Origin: Conus ventricosus
Taxonomy: Eukaryota > Mollusca > Gastropoda > Neogastropoda > Conidae
DNA: 64,000 nt
Direction of reading: 5' to 3'
Assembly: GCA_018398815.1 (NCBI GenBank)
Contig: JAFLJL010013966.1
Coordinates: 1-64,000, forward strand
Shown: piece by piece, positions 52,977-64,000 of the stretch
Position numbering within the stretch: position 1 is the first letter of the stretch
Layout of the letters: each line of letters begins with the position of its first letter
Program-made: the position numbers and the translations under genes
The notes under the pieces: model-generated
Database searches by the model: none
What the model saw: the letters and a program-made list of their open reading frames with translations, nothing else
What the model was told of the DNA's origin: nothing

Positions 52977-54289
52977 ATGACTTCTTTAAAAAACATTCCC
53001 CCAAAAGGAAGAGGAAGGCAGCATCCCCTATTTCAGGGGATTGTCAAACAGATAGTGACTCCGATACCGAAGTTCGCCCAGAAGACAGGTTTTTGGGCTT
53101 CCTGCTCGTGATGGAGGGGACGGAGCAGGAAAGACCCCTTTCAGCTCTGAGCCCGTTTGCCATTCAAAAGGGTTTTCAAGGAATAGCAGGCGACCCTCGG
53201 TCCATCAAGAGGTTGAGGAATGGCTCATTTCTCATTCAAAGCAAATCACAAAAACAATCTGAACAGCTGCAGAAAGCAACAAAACTTGTGGACAGGGAGA
53301 TCAGGGTAACTCCCCACAAACAATTAAAATTCATCCAAAGGTGTGATTCGATGCAGAGATCTAACGGGTGTTTCAGAGGCAGAATAAAAACGGAGCTGGC
53401 GTCCCAGGGTGTGACGGAGGTGCGCAGGGTGACGGTCGGGAAAGGGGTTTTCAGAGAGAGTGGCCACCAACACCCTCTTTCTGACCTTCTGCAGCCCTGT
53501 GCTGCCTCCGGTCATCAAAGTTGGTTACCTAAATGTTCATGTTCAGCTATATGTGCCGTCCCCATTGAGGTGCTTCAGGTGCCAGAGGTTTGGCCATGTC
53601 AGGGACCGCTGTTCTGGGCAGGAGGTATGTGGTATTTGCTGCAAGGCAACCCATGATGGACCGTTGTCATGATCCGGCACATTGTGCTAACTGTGGTGGC
53701 GACCATCCCTCCTCTTCACGAAACTGTCCCTTTGGATTCAAGAATCTGCTATACAACGAGTTAAAAACGGAAAAGAAGATCTCATTTTTTGAAGCCTGGA
53801 AACAGGTTTGTGGGCAGTCAGACGCCGACAGCTTCTTCCTATGCTTCGGCTGTCAAGAAACTCCCATAGTTCCTACTCGGTCAGTCTGCTGCCAGACTGA
53901 TGAATTCATGTTTTCGAAGACATTGCAAGTAAGATCTGTCAGTTCTGGTGGTAGCAAGTCCACCACCTTCCAACCCAAAAAGACTGCCCCTGGTGGAGGC
54001 AAAAATCCGCCACCCCTCAGACTGCCCAGCAGTCTACAACATCTGCTGCTGGGCAGATGAAAAAACCAGCACCCGCACCTCGAACTCCCATGTCCAGTGC
54101 CCGTGCGGGCAAGGGAGTTCAACAACCCAGTGTGGAGATGGTGGAGATGAAGAAGAAACCTCCACCATCCCCCAAATCCGACCTTCTTCGCCTGTTGGCA
54201 AGTCTGCCAGCAGGTCTGCAGATAGTCCAGTGAAATTAAGCAACAAATTTACAACTTTAGCAGCAGATGTTGAGGAGGAGATGACCTGA
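52977..54289 (+). pseudogene. LINE ORF1 (gag-like, three zinc knuckles), copy E
   Basis: RNA-binding protein of the element. Start set at the second ATG (MTSLKNIPPKGRG, 52977), because that ATG is shared by copies B, F and G; an in-frame ATG at 52957 is the alternative. The middle contains ERPLSALSPFAIQKGFQG and an RRM-like region around RLRNGSFLIQ and VTEVRRVTVG. Knuckles: CFRCQRFGHVRDRC, then CGICCKATHDGP, then CANCGGDHPSSSRNC. The Pro/Lys-rich C-terminus ends ADVEEEMT. Frame changes lie near 53040, 53460, 53665 and 54030. ORF2 starts 26 bp downstream, suggesting reinitiation or a bicistronic transcript. Confidence 0.85.
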
Positions 54290-54315
54290 TCTCTCTCCTT
54301 TTCGCCCTCTGCACC

Positions 54316-57300
54316 ATGGATAATACAATATTCCATTGGAATATCCGTGGTCTAAATTCCAACTTCGAGGAGCTGCAGCTTCTGTGTCAGTCTCTAAAAC
54401 CTTCTGTCGTGGCTCTTCAAGAAACTGAAATTCAAAGCCAGAAGACCTTTACTCTTCTGGCTTTAATATTCTTTCGAAACCTGCACAACCATCCACGTTG
54501 GGACTGTCGGGCGGTGTTGCCCTTCTCCTACACAAAACTTTGTTGTATAGTCCTGTCACTCTGTCTACCTCCCTTCAGGCTGTAGCTGCGAGAGTCACTC
54601 TCCACAAGACTGTGACAATCTGTTCTCTTTATCTCTCACCTTCTGTCCCGGTTTGTCGTCAGACCTTGTCAGTCTGATAGAAGAACTCCCTCGACCTTTT
54701 TTGCTGTTGGGTTACTTTACGGTCACAATCCTCTTTGGGGTAGTCCCGGGTACGTCACCCAGAGGTCTGCTAATTGAGGATGTCCTTTCGGATTTGGATT
54801 TGTGTTGTCTGAACGACGGATCTGCAACTTACCTCCATTCTTCAACAGGTTCACTTTCGTGTTTAGATTTGTCGGTTTGTGCCCCCTCGCTGGTCCTGGA
54901 CTATGAGTGGTCTGTCCATGACGATCTGCATGGAATGACCATTTCCCTGTCCTTCTACAACCTGTAATAACTGAACACGTCTCTGTCTCTCAGCATTTAA
55001 ATTATAAGAAAGCAAACTGGGATCTATTTGCAGCCACTGTTTCTAAGGAGTTCCAGGACACTGATTTTTTTTCAGAGTCCTGACCCAGCTGAATCACTGA
55101 CTAACACTATGATTAAATGTGCTAAGGCCTGTATTCCAGTGTCTTCCGATAAACTTCAAATGCCAAAAACACCCTGGTTTCGATTCAGAATGCCAACAAA
55201 TTTCCAAAGTTAGAAAACGGGCTCAGCGTCAGGTATACCACGACCTTCGGGTCCCAACGCTCGAGCCCATCAGAAACTCCGTGCTAAATCAAGACACACT
55301 TTTAAAAATCAGTAAACGTCGGCCCTGGAGAAGCTTCTGCTCCAGGCTGACATCAAAAACTTCTAAGAAAAAAGTGTGGAACATCATTAAGAAAATCAAA
55401 GGGAAGAACACCTGTCCCACTGTGAACCATCTCAAGTTTTCGGAAATTTTTTAATAAAGGAGAAGAAAGCAGTTGCTAATCTGCTTGCTTCAACCATTGA
55501 AAAGATTCCTCCTCTTCTAATAAATCAGTCACTTTTGTCAAAAACAAAGCCCTAAAAGAAAAATCACCCTGCAACTTTTCATCCGACAACATGGAAGACT
55601 ACAATCTTCCTTTCACATTAAACGAGCTGAAATCTGCCTTACTCTCTTGCAGCGATTCTCTCCAGGTATAGATGACATTCATTATCAACTATTTTAAACA
55701 TCTTCCGCAAGAAGGTCTGAACATCCTGTTACAGGTATACAACCACGTGTGGACTACAGGTTGCTTTCCACCCTCTTGGCGGAAAGCCCTCATTATTCCC
55801 ATCCCCAAACCTGGAAAAGATCTTTCTAATCCATCTAACTACCGTCCCATAGCTTTGACCAGCTGTGTCTGTAAATTGATGGAAAAAATGGTCAATGCTA
55901 GGCTCATGTGGAAACTCGAAACCGATGGCCTTTTGGCGAAAGAACAGTTTTGGTTTCCGCAAACATCGTAGTACAGTTGACCATTTGATTCGTCTGGAAA
56001 TCTACACTTAGGAACGCTTTTTTAAACAGACAGCATGCAGTGGCAATTTTCTTTGACTTGGAGAAGGCCTACAATACCACCTGGAAGTCGGGGATACTTC
56101 ATGATCTCCACGATCTGGGTTTTCGAGGTCATCTTCCGCTTTTTATTCAAAATTTTTTGGCAGAACGACAGTTTCAGGTCCGGGGTTGGCACCACTCTCT
56201 CTGATGTCCACGAGCAGGAGTTGGGTGTTCCACAGGGGAGCATACTATCTCCTGCCCTCTTTAGTATTAAGATTAACAACATTGTTCAATCAGTTCAGCA
56301 GGGTTCAGACTGCTCATTGTTTGTGGATGATTTTGCTGTCTACGCAACTGAAGCCTGTACCCGAGTGTCCAGCGCAGGCTCCAGCTTTGCGTAGATAAAA
56401 TCCATCGGTGAGCGGATGAAAACGGTTTCACCTTTTCTGCTACAAAAACCCAGTGTATTCACTTCCATAATTTCCGTCAGTTTTTTCCAGATCCGGAACT
56501 TCAAGTAGGGAAATCTCCCATTCCAGCTGTTAAAGAGGCCAAATTTTGGGAGTCATTTTTGACCAAAAACTTAACTTTTCTCAGCCATATTAAAAACCTC
56601 AAAACTGCTTGCCAAAGGCACTGAATATTCTGCGGGTCGTAGCACACACCGACTGGGGCGCTGATAAGAAAACTTTGTTGCACCTCACAGAGCCCTGGTC
56701 CGTTCCAAACTGGACTACGGTTGTGCTGTGTACGGCTCCGCAAGATCATCTTACCTCAAACTCTTGGACCCTATCCACCATCAAGGGCTTCGTCTCTGTC
56801 TTGGAGCGTTCCGCACCACCCCTGTGTACAGCCTGTACGCAGAGGCAGGTGAACCTTCACTGTCCAACCGCAGGCTGAAACTGTCTTTGAATTATTACAT
56901 CCGACTGTTCTCAGAACCGCAGAATCCTGCCTATGACTGTGTTTTTGACCTCCGTTCCAAAGTAAGTTTGAAACAAACCCCAAATGTATTCCGCCGTTTG
57001 GGCTTCGTATGCAGCCTCACGTGCGGAATGCAGGTATAGACCTGGAAGTAGTTTCCGATTTTTCCAAGTTTCCCCGGGTCAACCTCCATGGACCTTTATC
57101 ACACCAGAGATTCGTTTTGATCTCGCAGCTTTCCGTAAGGAGTCTACCAGCTCTCTGGCGTACAAGGCTTTGTATGCCGAGCTCTGTTCCAAATTCCCAT
57201 CCTATCAAAAAGTTTTCACTGACGGTTCCAAGTCTGAGGATGGAGTGGCCTGTGCAGCCTACTGCCCTGGGGCTCCTTCTCAGATATTGTTGGAACATAT

Positions 57301-58013
57301 ACATTCAGATGCTTCTGTCTATTCTGCTGAACTTACTGCTCTAGTACTGGCTTGAAGATAATCTCCCATTCTTCGAGGAGGGACTTTCTGGTTATGTCGG
57401 ATTCGCTGTCAGCTTTGGAGGCCATAGCTGGCCGCAACCTTCAGCATCCAGAACTTTTACTTTCTTTGAACTTTTTAGCAAGTTGAAGGCGGACGGTTAC
57501 AACATTACTCTTGCTTGGGTTCCTGGCCATGTTGGCATCGGCGGGAACGAAATGGTTGATCGTTTAGCCAAGAACGCCACAAGAGAGAAAACTGTCCAAC
57601 ACTTATATCCCCCGCTCAGATGTGAAACCCAAAATTAACGATTATGTGAGAGACCTCTGGCAGGAGGATTGGAACACACAGACGAATAACAAACTCTTTC
57701 AGATCCGTCCAAACCTTAAAGACTTCCTCCCATCTACGTCGGGTGGTCGTAAAGAGGAAACGGTTCTGTGGCGGCTGCACACCGGCCATTCGTATTTTAA
57801 CCATTCTTACCTTTTAAAGAGTGAGGAAGCTCCGTGGTGCATTCCATGTCATGCACCACTCACAATGAACATGTTCTTTTAGAGTGTTGGGACTTGCACG
57901 ATGTGAGACACAAACATTTTACAGCGGAGTCCATGAAGATCCTGTTCAGGGATGTCCCGCCTGACGTGATCCTTGGGGTTTTTTAGAGAAATTAACATTT
58001 TCATCTGATTTGA
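54316..58013 (+). pseudogene. LINE ORF2 (endonuclease, RT, RNase H, zinc knuckle), copy E
   Basis: Begins MDNTIFHWNIRGLNSNFEEL, an APE-type endonuclease start (N of NIRG); the Glu box is VVALQETEIQ. RT is recognisable from NYRPIALTSC (about 55835) through FFDLEKAY (about 56050), GVPQGSILSPALFS (about 56225) and LFVDDFAVY (about 56318). RNase H runs FTDGSKSEDGVACA (about 57215), SAELTAL, then WVPGHVG (about 57520), and the C-terminal zinc knuckle CIPCHAPLTM (about 57843). At least twelve one-base indels interrupt it. The motif Asp in AYNTTW (Tyr-Asn) replaces Tyr-Asp of copy D at 56071. Confidence 0.88.
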
Positions 58014-58084
58014 GATTTACGGAAGAAGGATTTTTAACAAAGTTTCTGGTTCGTTTGTAGACGATGTCATTAACGAGATGTGTG

Positions 58085-58135
<51 letters not shown>

Positions 58136-58224
58136 GACTGGTGAGTTGATTTTAAACGTGGGTGACAGCCCTGATGTGGCCCTGCGGTCGGCTGGGCTAT
58201 AAGCAACATTATCTTACTATCTTA

Positions 58225-58666
58225 CTGTGCCGGCTGCACACCGCCATTCGTATTTTACCCATTTCTTACCTTTTAAAGAGTGAAGAAGCTCCGTGGTGCA
58301 TTCCATGTCATGCACACATCACAATGAAACATGTTCTTTTAGAGTGTTGGGGCTTGCACGATGTGAGACACAAACATTTTACAGCGGAGTCCATGAAGAT
58401 CCTGTTCAGGATGTCCCGCCTGACGTGATCCTTGGGTTTCTGAGAGAAATTAACATTTTTCATCTGATTTGAGATTTTATGGAAGAAGGATTTTTAACAA
58501 AGTTTCTGGTTCGTTTGTGACGATGTCATTTAACGAGATGTGTGAAAGGTTTGTTTTTTTTTTTTGTTTTTTTTTATGACTGGTGAGTTTGATTTTAACG
58601 TGGTGACAGCCCTGATGTGGCCCTCTGCGGTCGGCTGGGCTATAAGCAACATTATCTTATCTTATC
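58225..58666 (+). mobile_element. LINE 3'-end fragment between copy E tail and the duplication
   Basis: Starts at CTGTGCCGGCTGCACACCGC flush with the tail of copy E and ends TTATCTTATC directly before TTCTAGAAATT. A frame of about 75 codons (LLKSEEAPWCIPCHA) is readable. Its position inside the same duplication as E means either a later insertion into the E tail or one composite event. Confidence 0.9.
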
Positions 58667-58677
58667 TTCTAGAAATT
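58667..58677. repeat. Target-site duplication (right) of the LINE E composite
   Basis: TTCTAGAAATT, identical to 52232-52242. Confidence 0.9.
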
Positions 58678-58889
58678 TTGCCAGGGACAAATTTTTTTGT
58701 TGCTGTGGGTTTTCACGTGCGCTAAATGCATGCTGTACACGGACCTCGGTTTTCATCTCATCCGAAAGACTATTACCCAGACCACTGCCAGTGTCTATGG
58801 TTGGGGGGGAAGTCTAGGCTAGGACTGGGAAATTGAATCCAGGACCTTTCGCTTTCTAGGCAGTGTGCTACCACTAGACCACTGAACCC
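58678..58889 (-). mobile_element. tRNA-derived SINE, promoter half (split by LINE E)
   Basis: Read on the minus strand from about 58889: CAGTGGTCTAGTGGTAGCAC resembles a tRNA A box, and GGTCCTGGATTCAATTTCC a B box (RNA polymerase III promoter). The body follows, with CACGTGAAAACCCACAGC, reaching the LINE insertion point at 58678 and continuing at 52242. The whole SINE would be about 360 bp. Confidence 0.7.
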
Positions 58890-60313
58890 TTACGCATATA
58901 GAGGAACATGCATTCATTTTGTTGATTGAAAGAAATTTACCCACTTGTCCAAAAACAGTTTATAGAGTCAGCAGCTTAAGACTAGGGTCAGTAAAGAAAC
59001 TGGAAACAACCTTTTTTTTGCAAGAAACTTTTATTTTCTTCCAAAACCAAGAGCCCTCCATCTTTAAGACAGATAATATTAAGGCAATACAGAACCAAAG
59101 TGGGCACTAACCGTTATCTGTTTTGTGCGGCTGATTTTGGACACTGACTGATATTTTTGGTATGCAAATGAATAGAAATTATTACTAATATGCCAAGTTT
59201 TCAAGTAGTGTGGACATTGATGTCTAGGTTTCTGTTAACTTGTAGCTGATTTTAGTATATAATGTGGTTCGTGTGCCTGAATTTGCAAGTATAATGTGTG
59301 TGACTGTGAAGTACAGTGGGAACTGATTCGTGTAATGTTTACCAATAGAATACAGGTGTTTTGAAAAAAAGAAGCTTGTGCGAATGTATGTTTCAGATCT
59401 GATTTCTAAAATGTTGTGATGGCCTTTAATTTCAAATGTCATTTGTCTCATTTTTTGAGTTATCGAGTTAGTTTTATTTCTTGTAAATTTGGATAATGTT
59501 AAGATTATGTATAGAGTTAGGGATAGATTTAGTTTGTCATGATCAGTATGCGGCTGCATATTTGCACATGCTATGAATTTGCACTCAACACTTCCGACCA
59601 CACCGCAAAAAACTGAATGATAACTCCATTACCCAACGAGCAATCTGTTCTGAATTATTTCTGAACAATTCCAATTCTTTCCAGTTAGAAGTGTGTGTAT
59701 ATTTTTACGCATATCAGTTGTTCAATTTGTATTTGCTTTAGTGGTCGATCCTCAACCCCCTAAAGGATTTAAAGGAAAAATGTAGAGTATGAACAAAAAT
59801 CGAATCTTTGCGTAGTGGGGAAAAGTGGCTTTTGGGGTTTTTTTTTCTTTCCTTAAATTTTAAAAGATGTTCCATGATTTTTGGAATAAAGTGCACCTTT
59901 ATAAGGTGTACCCCCAAAATTTCAAACTTATTTATATATTGCTCTTCCCTTTCTGGTATATTCCCAAAAAACATGTTAAATTGAGAGAGAAAAAAAAAAG
60001 ATAGCCAAAAAAGGTACATCAAAAACATGAGACTTGCTCTTTTAAAACTCAACCCCAAAGTCCCCTATCTTTGACACACCGTGCACACAGGAAAAACCCC
60101 AAAACACACCACACCAACCAAACACACATACCACACAACACACTCACAGCAAAATTTAAGGCTTAAATAAAAAGGAATATTTTATAAATGATTGACCTTT
60201 GACAAATGGAACATTTTGAAAAAAAATAAAGATTTGGGGGTATGTGTTTTTTTTTTTTGTTGTTTTTTTTTTTAAACCCTGCACCCCCTTTAGGTACAAA
60301 TTAAGCTTCCAAA
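58890..60313. other. Unassigned segment; sequence quality falls near its right end
   Basis: AT-rich, no motif-bearing frame. A ~125-codon minus frame (59224-59601) is unremarkable. From about 59750 homopolymers lengthen (CCCCC, TTTTTTTTT), matching the style of the damaged LINE copy G to the right. Confidence 0.35.
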
Positions 60314-60358
60314 AATCCAAGGTGGGTGGGAAGGAGAGATGATCATACTACACAAAAT

Positions 60359-61627
60359 ATGGTTTTTTTCCAAAAAACTTCCCCCCCAAAAGGAAGAGGA
60401 AGTCAGCACCCCCTATTTCAGGGGAGGTCAAACGATAGGGTTTTGATAAAAAGGGAGCAGAAGAAGGTTTTTGGGCTTCTGGTCGGATGGGGGGAGGAAA
60501 GCGGAAGCCCCCTTTCAGCTCTGCCCCCTTTTTGCCATAAAAAAAGGGCTTTAAAGGGTTTTGGGGCAGGTGACCCTCGGCCCATCAAGAGTTACGAAAA
60601 GGGTTTCCTTTTTGGGTGAAAAATCACAGAAACAATCTGACCGCTGCAAAGGCAAAAAAATTTAGTGGACAGGGAAAAGGGGTAACCCCCCAAAAAATTA
60701 AATTCATCAAAAGGGTGATTCGCTGCAGGGATTTTTTTGGTGTCTTGGAGGCAAAAATTAAATCGGAGGGGCGTCCAGGGTGTGGGGAGGTGCGCGGGTG
60801 ACAGTAAAGAAGGGTGCAAAAAGAGTGGCCCAAACCCCCTCTTTCTGACATTCTGCAACCCTGTCTGCTCGGTCATCAAAGTGGGCTACCGAATGCCCCG
60901 GGTTGATTTAAAAGTTCCTCCCCGTTGAGGGCTTAGGTGCCAAAAATTTTGGCCTGTGGGGACGTGTTCTGGGCGGAGGTGTGTGGTATTTGCTGCAAGG
61001 CCCCCCTGATGGGGCCGTGCATGATCCGGCACATTTGTAACTGGGGTGGCGCCATCCCCCCCTTTCGAATTGCCCCTTTTTGGGATTCGGGAATTGCTAT
61101 ACAAGATAAAAACGGAAAAGAAGATCCTTTTTTTAAACCCCCGGGAAACAGGTTGGGGGCAGTCAGACGCGACAGTTTCTTCCACGCTTGGTGTTAAAAG
61201 GTTTTCCAAAAGTTTTATGGCAGTTCTGCCGACTGATGAATCATGTTTTCGAAAACATTGCAAGTAAGATCTTCGTTCTGGTGGTAGAGGTCCCCCCCTT
61301 TCCCAAAACCCAAAAGGATGCCCCGGTGGAAAAAAAAAACCCCCACCCCTCAGATCCCCAGCAGTCTACAAACTGCTGCGGGCAGTTTAAAAAAACCAGA
61401 CTCGAACTTCTGTCCAGTGCCCGTGCGGGCAAGGGAGTTCCCCCCCGGTTGGAGATGGTGGAGATTAGGAAAAAACCTCCACATCTCCCAATCCAAACCT
61501 CCACCACCCCAAAAACCCGGGCCCTTTGTCACCTGGGGGGCAAGTTGCCAGGGGGCCCAAAGACCAACACGTCCGTGAAAAAAAAAAAGGTTATCCATTG
61601 GCCGAGTGCTGATGGGAGATGACCTGA
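60359..61627 (+). pseudogene. LINE ORF1 pseudogene, copy G
   Basis: Aligns with ORF1 of copy E from the ATG at 60359 (before PPKGRG) to TGA near 61625. The first zinc knuckle is obliterated near 60930-60990; a VCGICCKA relic remains near 60976. No frame is longer than about 90 codons. Confidence 0.65.
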
Positions 61628-61649
61628 TCTACCCCTTTTCCCCTTGCCC

Positions 61650-64000
61650 ATGGATTTTCAATATTCCTTGGGAAATCCGGGGACTAAATTCCAACTTTGA
61701 GGAGCTGCAGCTTCTGGGCGTCTAAAAACTTCCGTCGGGGTCTTCGGGAACCCCCAAAATTCAAAGCCAGAAGCCCTTTACTTTTCTGGCTTTAAATACT
61801 TCAAAACCGCAAAACCACCCTTTGGGTTGTCGGGGGGTTTTGGTTCCCTTTCCTCAAAAAAAACTTTGTTGTTAGCCCGTCATTTTGTCTACCCCCCTTC
61901 AGGTGTAGCTGCGAGGTCACTCTCCACAAGGATGTGAACCTTTTCCCCTTTATCTTCCCCTTCGTCCGGTTGTGTCAGGACTTGTCAGTTGATAGGGAAC
62001 TCCTCGACCTTTTTTGCTTTTGGGTGACTTTAACGGTCAAACCCTCTTTGGGGGTTGTGCCGGTAGTCACCCAGGGCGCTGATTAAAGATGCCCCTTTTC
62101 AGACTTGGTTTTGGGTTTTGTTGAATGAATCTGAACTTCCCTCCATTTCCCCCCATGGTTCACTTTGTGTTTGATTTGTCGGTTTGTGACCCCTGCGGGC
62201 CCGGGGATTGAGTGGTCTGTCCATCGATCTGCACGGAAGGACCATTTCCCTGCCCTTTAAACCCTTAATAAAAACCCGTCTCTGTTTCTCAACTCTAAAT
62301 TACAAGAAAGCAAACTGGGATCTATTCGCAACCATATTTCTAAAGAATTCCGGACCTGTTTTCTTCGAGCCCGGACCCAGCTGAATCACTGAAAAACACG
62401 TGACAAGTGTGCTAAAGCTTGTATTCCAGTGTCTTCGAAAAAACTACAAATGCCAAAAAACACCCTGGTTTGATTCAGACTCCCAACAAATTTCAAAGTT
62501 AGAAACGGGCTCGCGCAGGTTACCAACGCTTCGGTCCCCGCTCGAGCCCTCAAAAACTCCGTGCAAATTTAGACACACTTTTAAAATCGTAACGTCGGTC
62601 TGGAGTTTCTGTCCAGGCGAAAAAAAACTTCAAAAAAAAAAATTGTGGAACATATTAAGAAAATCAAAGGGAAGAACACCGTCCACTGGACCATCTCTTT
62701 TTCAGATTCTTTAAAAACAGAGAAAAAAAGAAGTTGCTAATCTGTTGCTTAAACCATTTGAAAAAAAATTCCCCCTCTTCTAATAAATCAGTCATTTTGT
62801 AAAACACAAAGCCCTAAAAGAAAAATCCCTGCAACTTTTTCTCCGACAAAATGGAAGACTAAATTTCCCTTTTACTTAAACGATGAAATTCCCTTACTCT
62901 CTTGCAGCGATTCCTCCCCGGGTTAGATGACATACATTTCAACTATTGAAAAATTTTCCCGAAAGAAGGTTAAACACCGTTCGGGGATAAAACCCGTGTG
63001 GATACAGGTTGCTTTCCCCCCTTTTGGCGGCAGCCCCTTTATTCCCCTCCCCAAAACTGGAAAAGACTTTCTAATCCTTAATACCTTTCCAAATAGCTTT
63101 GACCGCTGTGTCTGTTAAACTAGGAAAAAAAATGGTCAATGTAGGCTTTGGGAAAACCAAAAACCAGGGCCTTTTGGCAAAAGAACAGGTGGTTTCCGCA
63201 AACACTGTAATTTGACCATTTGTTTTCGTCGGGAAATTTCCATAGGAACCTTTTTTTTAACAGACAGATGCAGGGGAAATTTTTTTTGACTTGGGAAGGC
63301 CAACCCCTGGAAGTGGGGATACTTCATGCTCCCGATCGGGGTTTTCGAGGTCATCCCCCTCTTTTTTTCAAAATTTTTTGGCAGAAACGACAGTTTAAGG
63401 CCCGGGGTTTGGGACCACTCTCTCTGATGTCCACGAGCAGAGGGGGGTTCCCCAGGGAGCATACTTTTCCCCTGCCCCTTTAGTTTTTAAAATCAACACA
63501 TTGTGAAATCAGTTGCAGGGTTTTGACTGTCATTGTTTTGGATGATTTTGCTGTCTACGCAAAGGAAAGCCTGACCCCCGGGGTCCGGCGGGTCCGCTTT
63601 GGTAAAAAAACCATCGTGGGCGGATGAAAGGTTTCACCTTTTTGTACAAAAACCCCAAAGTTTTCACTTCTAATTCCGTCAGTTTTTCCAGTCGGAATTT
63701 AGTAGGGAAATTCCCATTCCCGCTGTTAAAAGAGGGGCCCAAAAATTTGGGGGTCATTTTTGACCCAAAAAATAACTTTCTAGCCTATTAAAAACCTCAA
63801 AACTGCTGCCAAAGGCACGAATAATCTGCGGGTTAGCACCCCGACTGGGGGGTGATAAGAAAACTTTGTTGCACCTCTACAGACCCCGGTGTTTAAAAAA
63901 GGGCTATGGGTTTTGCGTGTACGGCTCCCAAGATCTTTACCTCAAATTTGGACCCCACCACTTCAAGGGCTTCGTCTCTGTCTTTGGGCGTTCCCCCACC
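61650..64000 (+). pseudogene. LINE ORF2 pseudogene, copy G (3' part outside window)
   Basis: Start at ATGGATTTTC (61650), 22 bp after the ORF1 stop, as in copy E. Endonuclease, linker and RT regions are recognisable in DNA (ATGGTCAATG near 63130, GATGATTTTGCTGTCTACGC near 63541), but no frame persists. It does not carry the linker deletion of copies A and C. Confidence 0.7.

Larger units (their letters stand above)
52243..58224 (+). mobile_element. LINE copy E, full length (~6.0 kb)
   Basis: Complete element with a 5' terminus CCCTCCGGGG immediately after the target-site duplication, a ~730-bp 5' UTR, ORF1 (52977-54289), a 26-bp gap, ORF2 (54316-58013), a 3' UTR with about 40 T (58091-58131) and the tail ATCTTACTATCTTA. 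A further 3' fragment follows before the right-hand duplication. Error density is moderate: about one indel per 150-200 bp. Confidence 0.95.
60314..64000 (+). mobile_element. LINE copy G, from end of 5' UTR to RT, cut by the window end
   Basis: Begins at AATCCAAGGTGGGTGGGAAG, equivalent to about 52930 of copy E, so it lacks nearly all of the 5' UTR. It runs through ORF1 and ORF2 to the linker after RT. Compared with E it is about 5 percent shorter, and most differences are lost bases or one base overwritten by its neighbour (for example ...CCCCCC..., ...TTTTTTT...). Confidence 0.9.

Noticed and set aside
58678..58889. Functional tRNA gene
   Set aside because: A- and B-box-like words are present on the minus strand, but no cloverleaf or acceptor stem can be formed; the flanking body marks it as a SINE head.

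Overview
This is animal (eukaryotic) genomic DNA. No bacterial-style operon, rRNA, tRNA gene or CRISPR array is visible. It is almost entirely transposable elements nested inside one another. The dominant family is a non-LTR retrotransposon (LINE) of I/Nimb type: CCHC-zinc-knuckle ORF1, then ORF2 with apurinic-type endonuclease, reverse transcriptase and RNase H, and a (TTATC)n tail. At least three copies are essentially full length (about 8.6, 24.6 and 52.2 kb) and more than a dozen are truncated. This family, plus a tRNA-derived SINE of a kind I recall from snail genomes, suggests a mollusc, probably a gastropod; this is inference from recall, not a search.

Layout. 1-7.4 kb: LINE copy A, a relic tail, a 139-bp tandem repeat and stacked old LINE 3' ends. 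7.4-8.6 kb: a 46-base poly-G run and a possible host terminal exon (minus strand). 8.6-18.9 kb: full-length LINE B followed head-to-tail by two truncated copies. 18.9-37.2 kb: a decayed Polinton/Maverick (adintovirus-like) element. Its protein-primed DNA polymerase B is cut by full-length LINE F, which carries a target-site duplication; then come a retroviral-type integrase, five small conserved-looking genes, a gene with phage-like character and a fragment of the packaging ATPase. A small hAT-like element sits inside this block. 37.2-38.6 kb: a perfect inverted repeat and two exons of an unknown Cys-rich gene. 38.7-41 kb: a Penelope-like element (reverse transcriptase plus GIY-YIG) carrying a LINE inserted by twin priming. 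41-44.6 kb: nested LINE copies, including the cleanest ORF2. 44.6-47 kb: a truncated Cys-rich exon and a gypsy-like gag-protease with primer-binding site and part of an LTR. 47-49.9 kb: a diverged LINE carrying a complete but dead Tc1 transposon, then an array of LINE tails. 52.1-58.9 kb: full-length LINE E inside a SINE. 60.3-64 kb: LINE G, cut by the window end.

Recurrent relationships. LINE fragments repeatedly begin flush at the TTATC tail of another copy, building head-to-tail arrays. The 5' termini of the full-length copies can fold into an HDV-ribozyme-like double pseudoknot that starts exactly where the target-site duplication ends. The same 3'-terminal sequence occurs with several different tail repeats.

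Caution about sequence quality. Single-base indels are very dense from 1 to about 30.0 kb and again after about 59.8 kb, but sparse between. The change at 30.0 kb happens inside one LINE copy. Many broken reading frames, and the whole gene-poor look of 18.9-24.6 kb, may therefore be assembly error rather than mutation. No gene here is claimed to be intact and functional.
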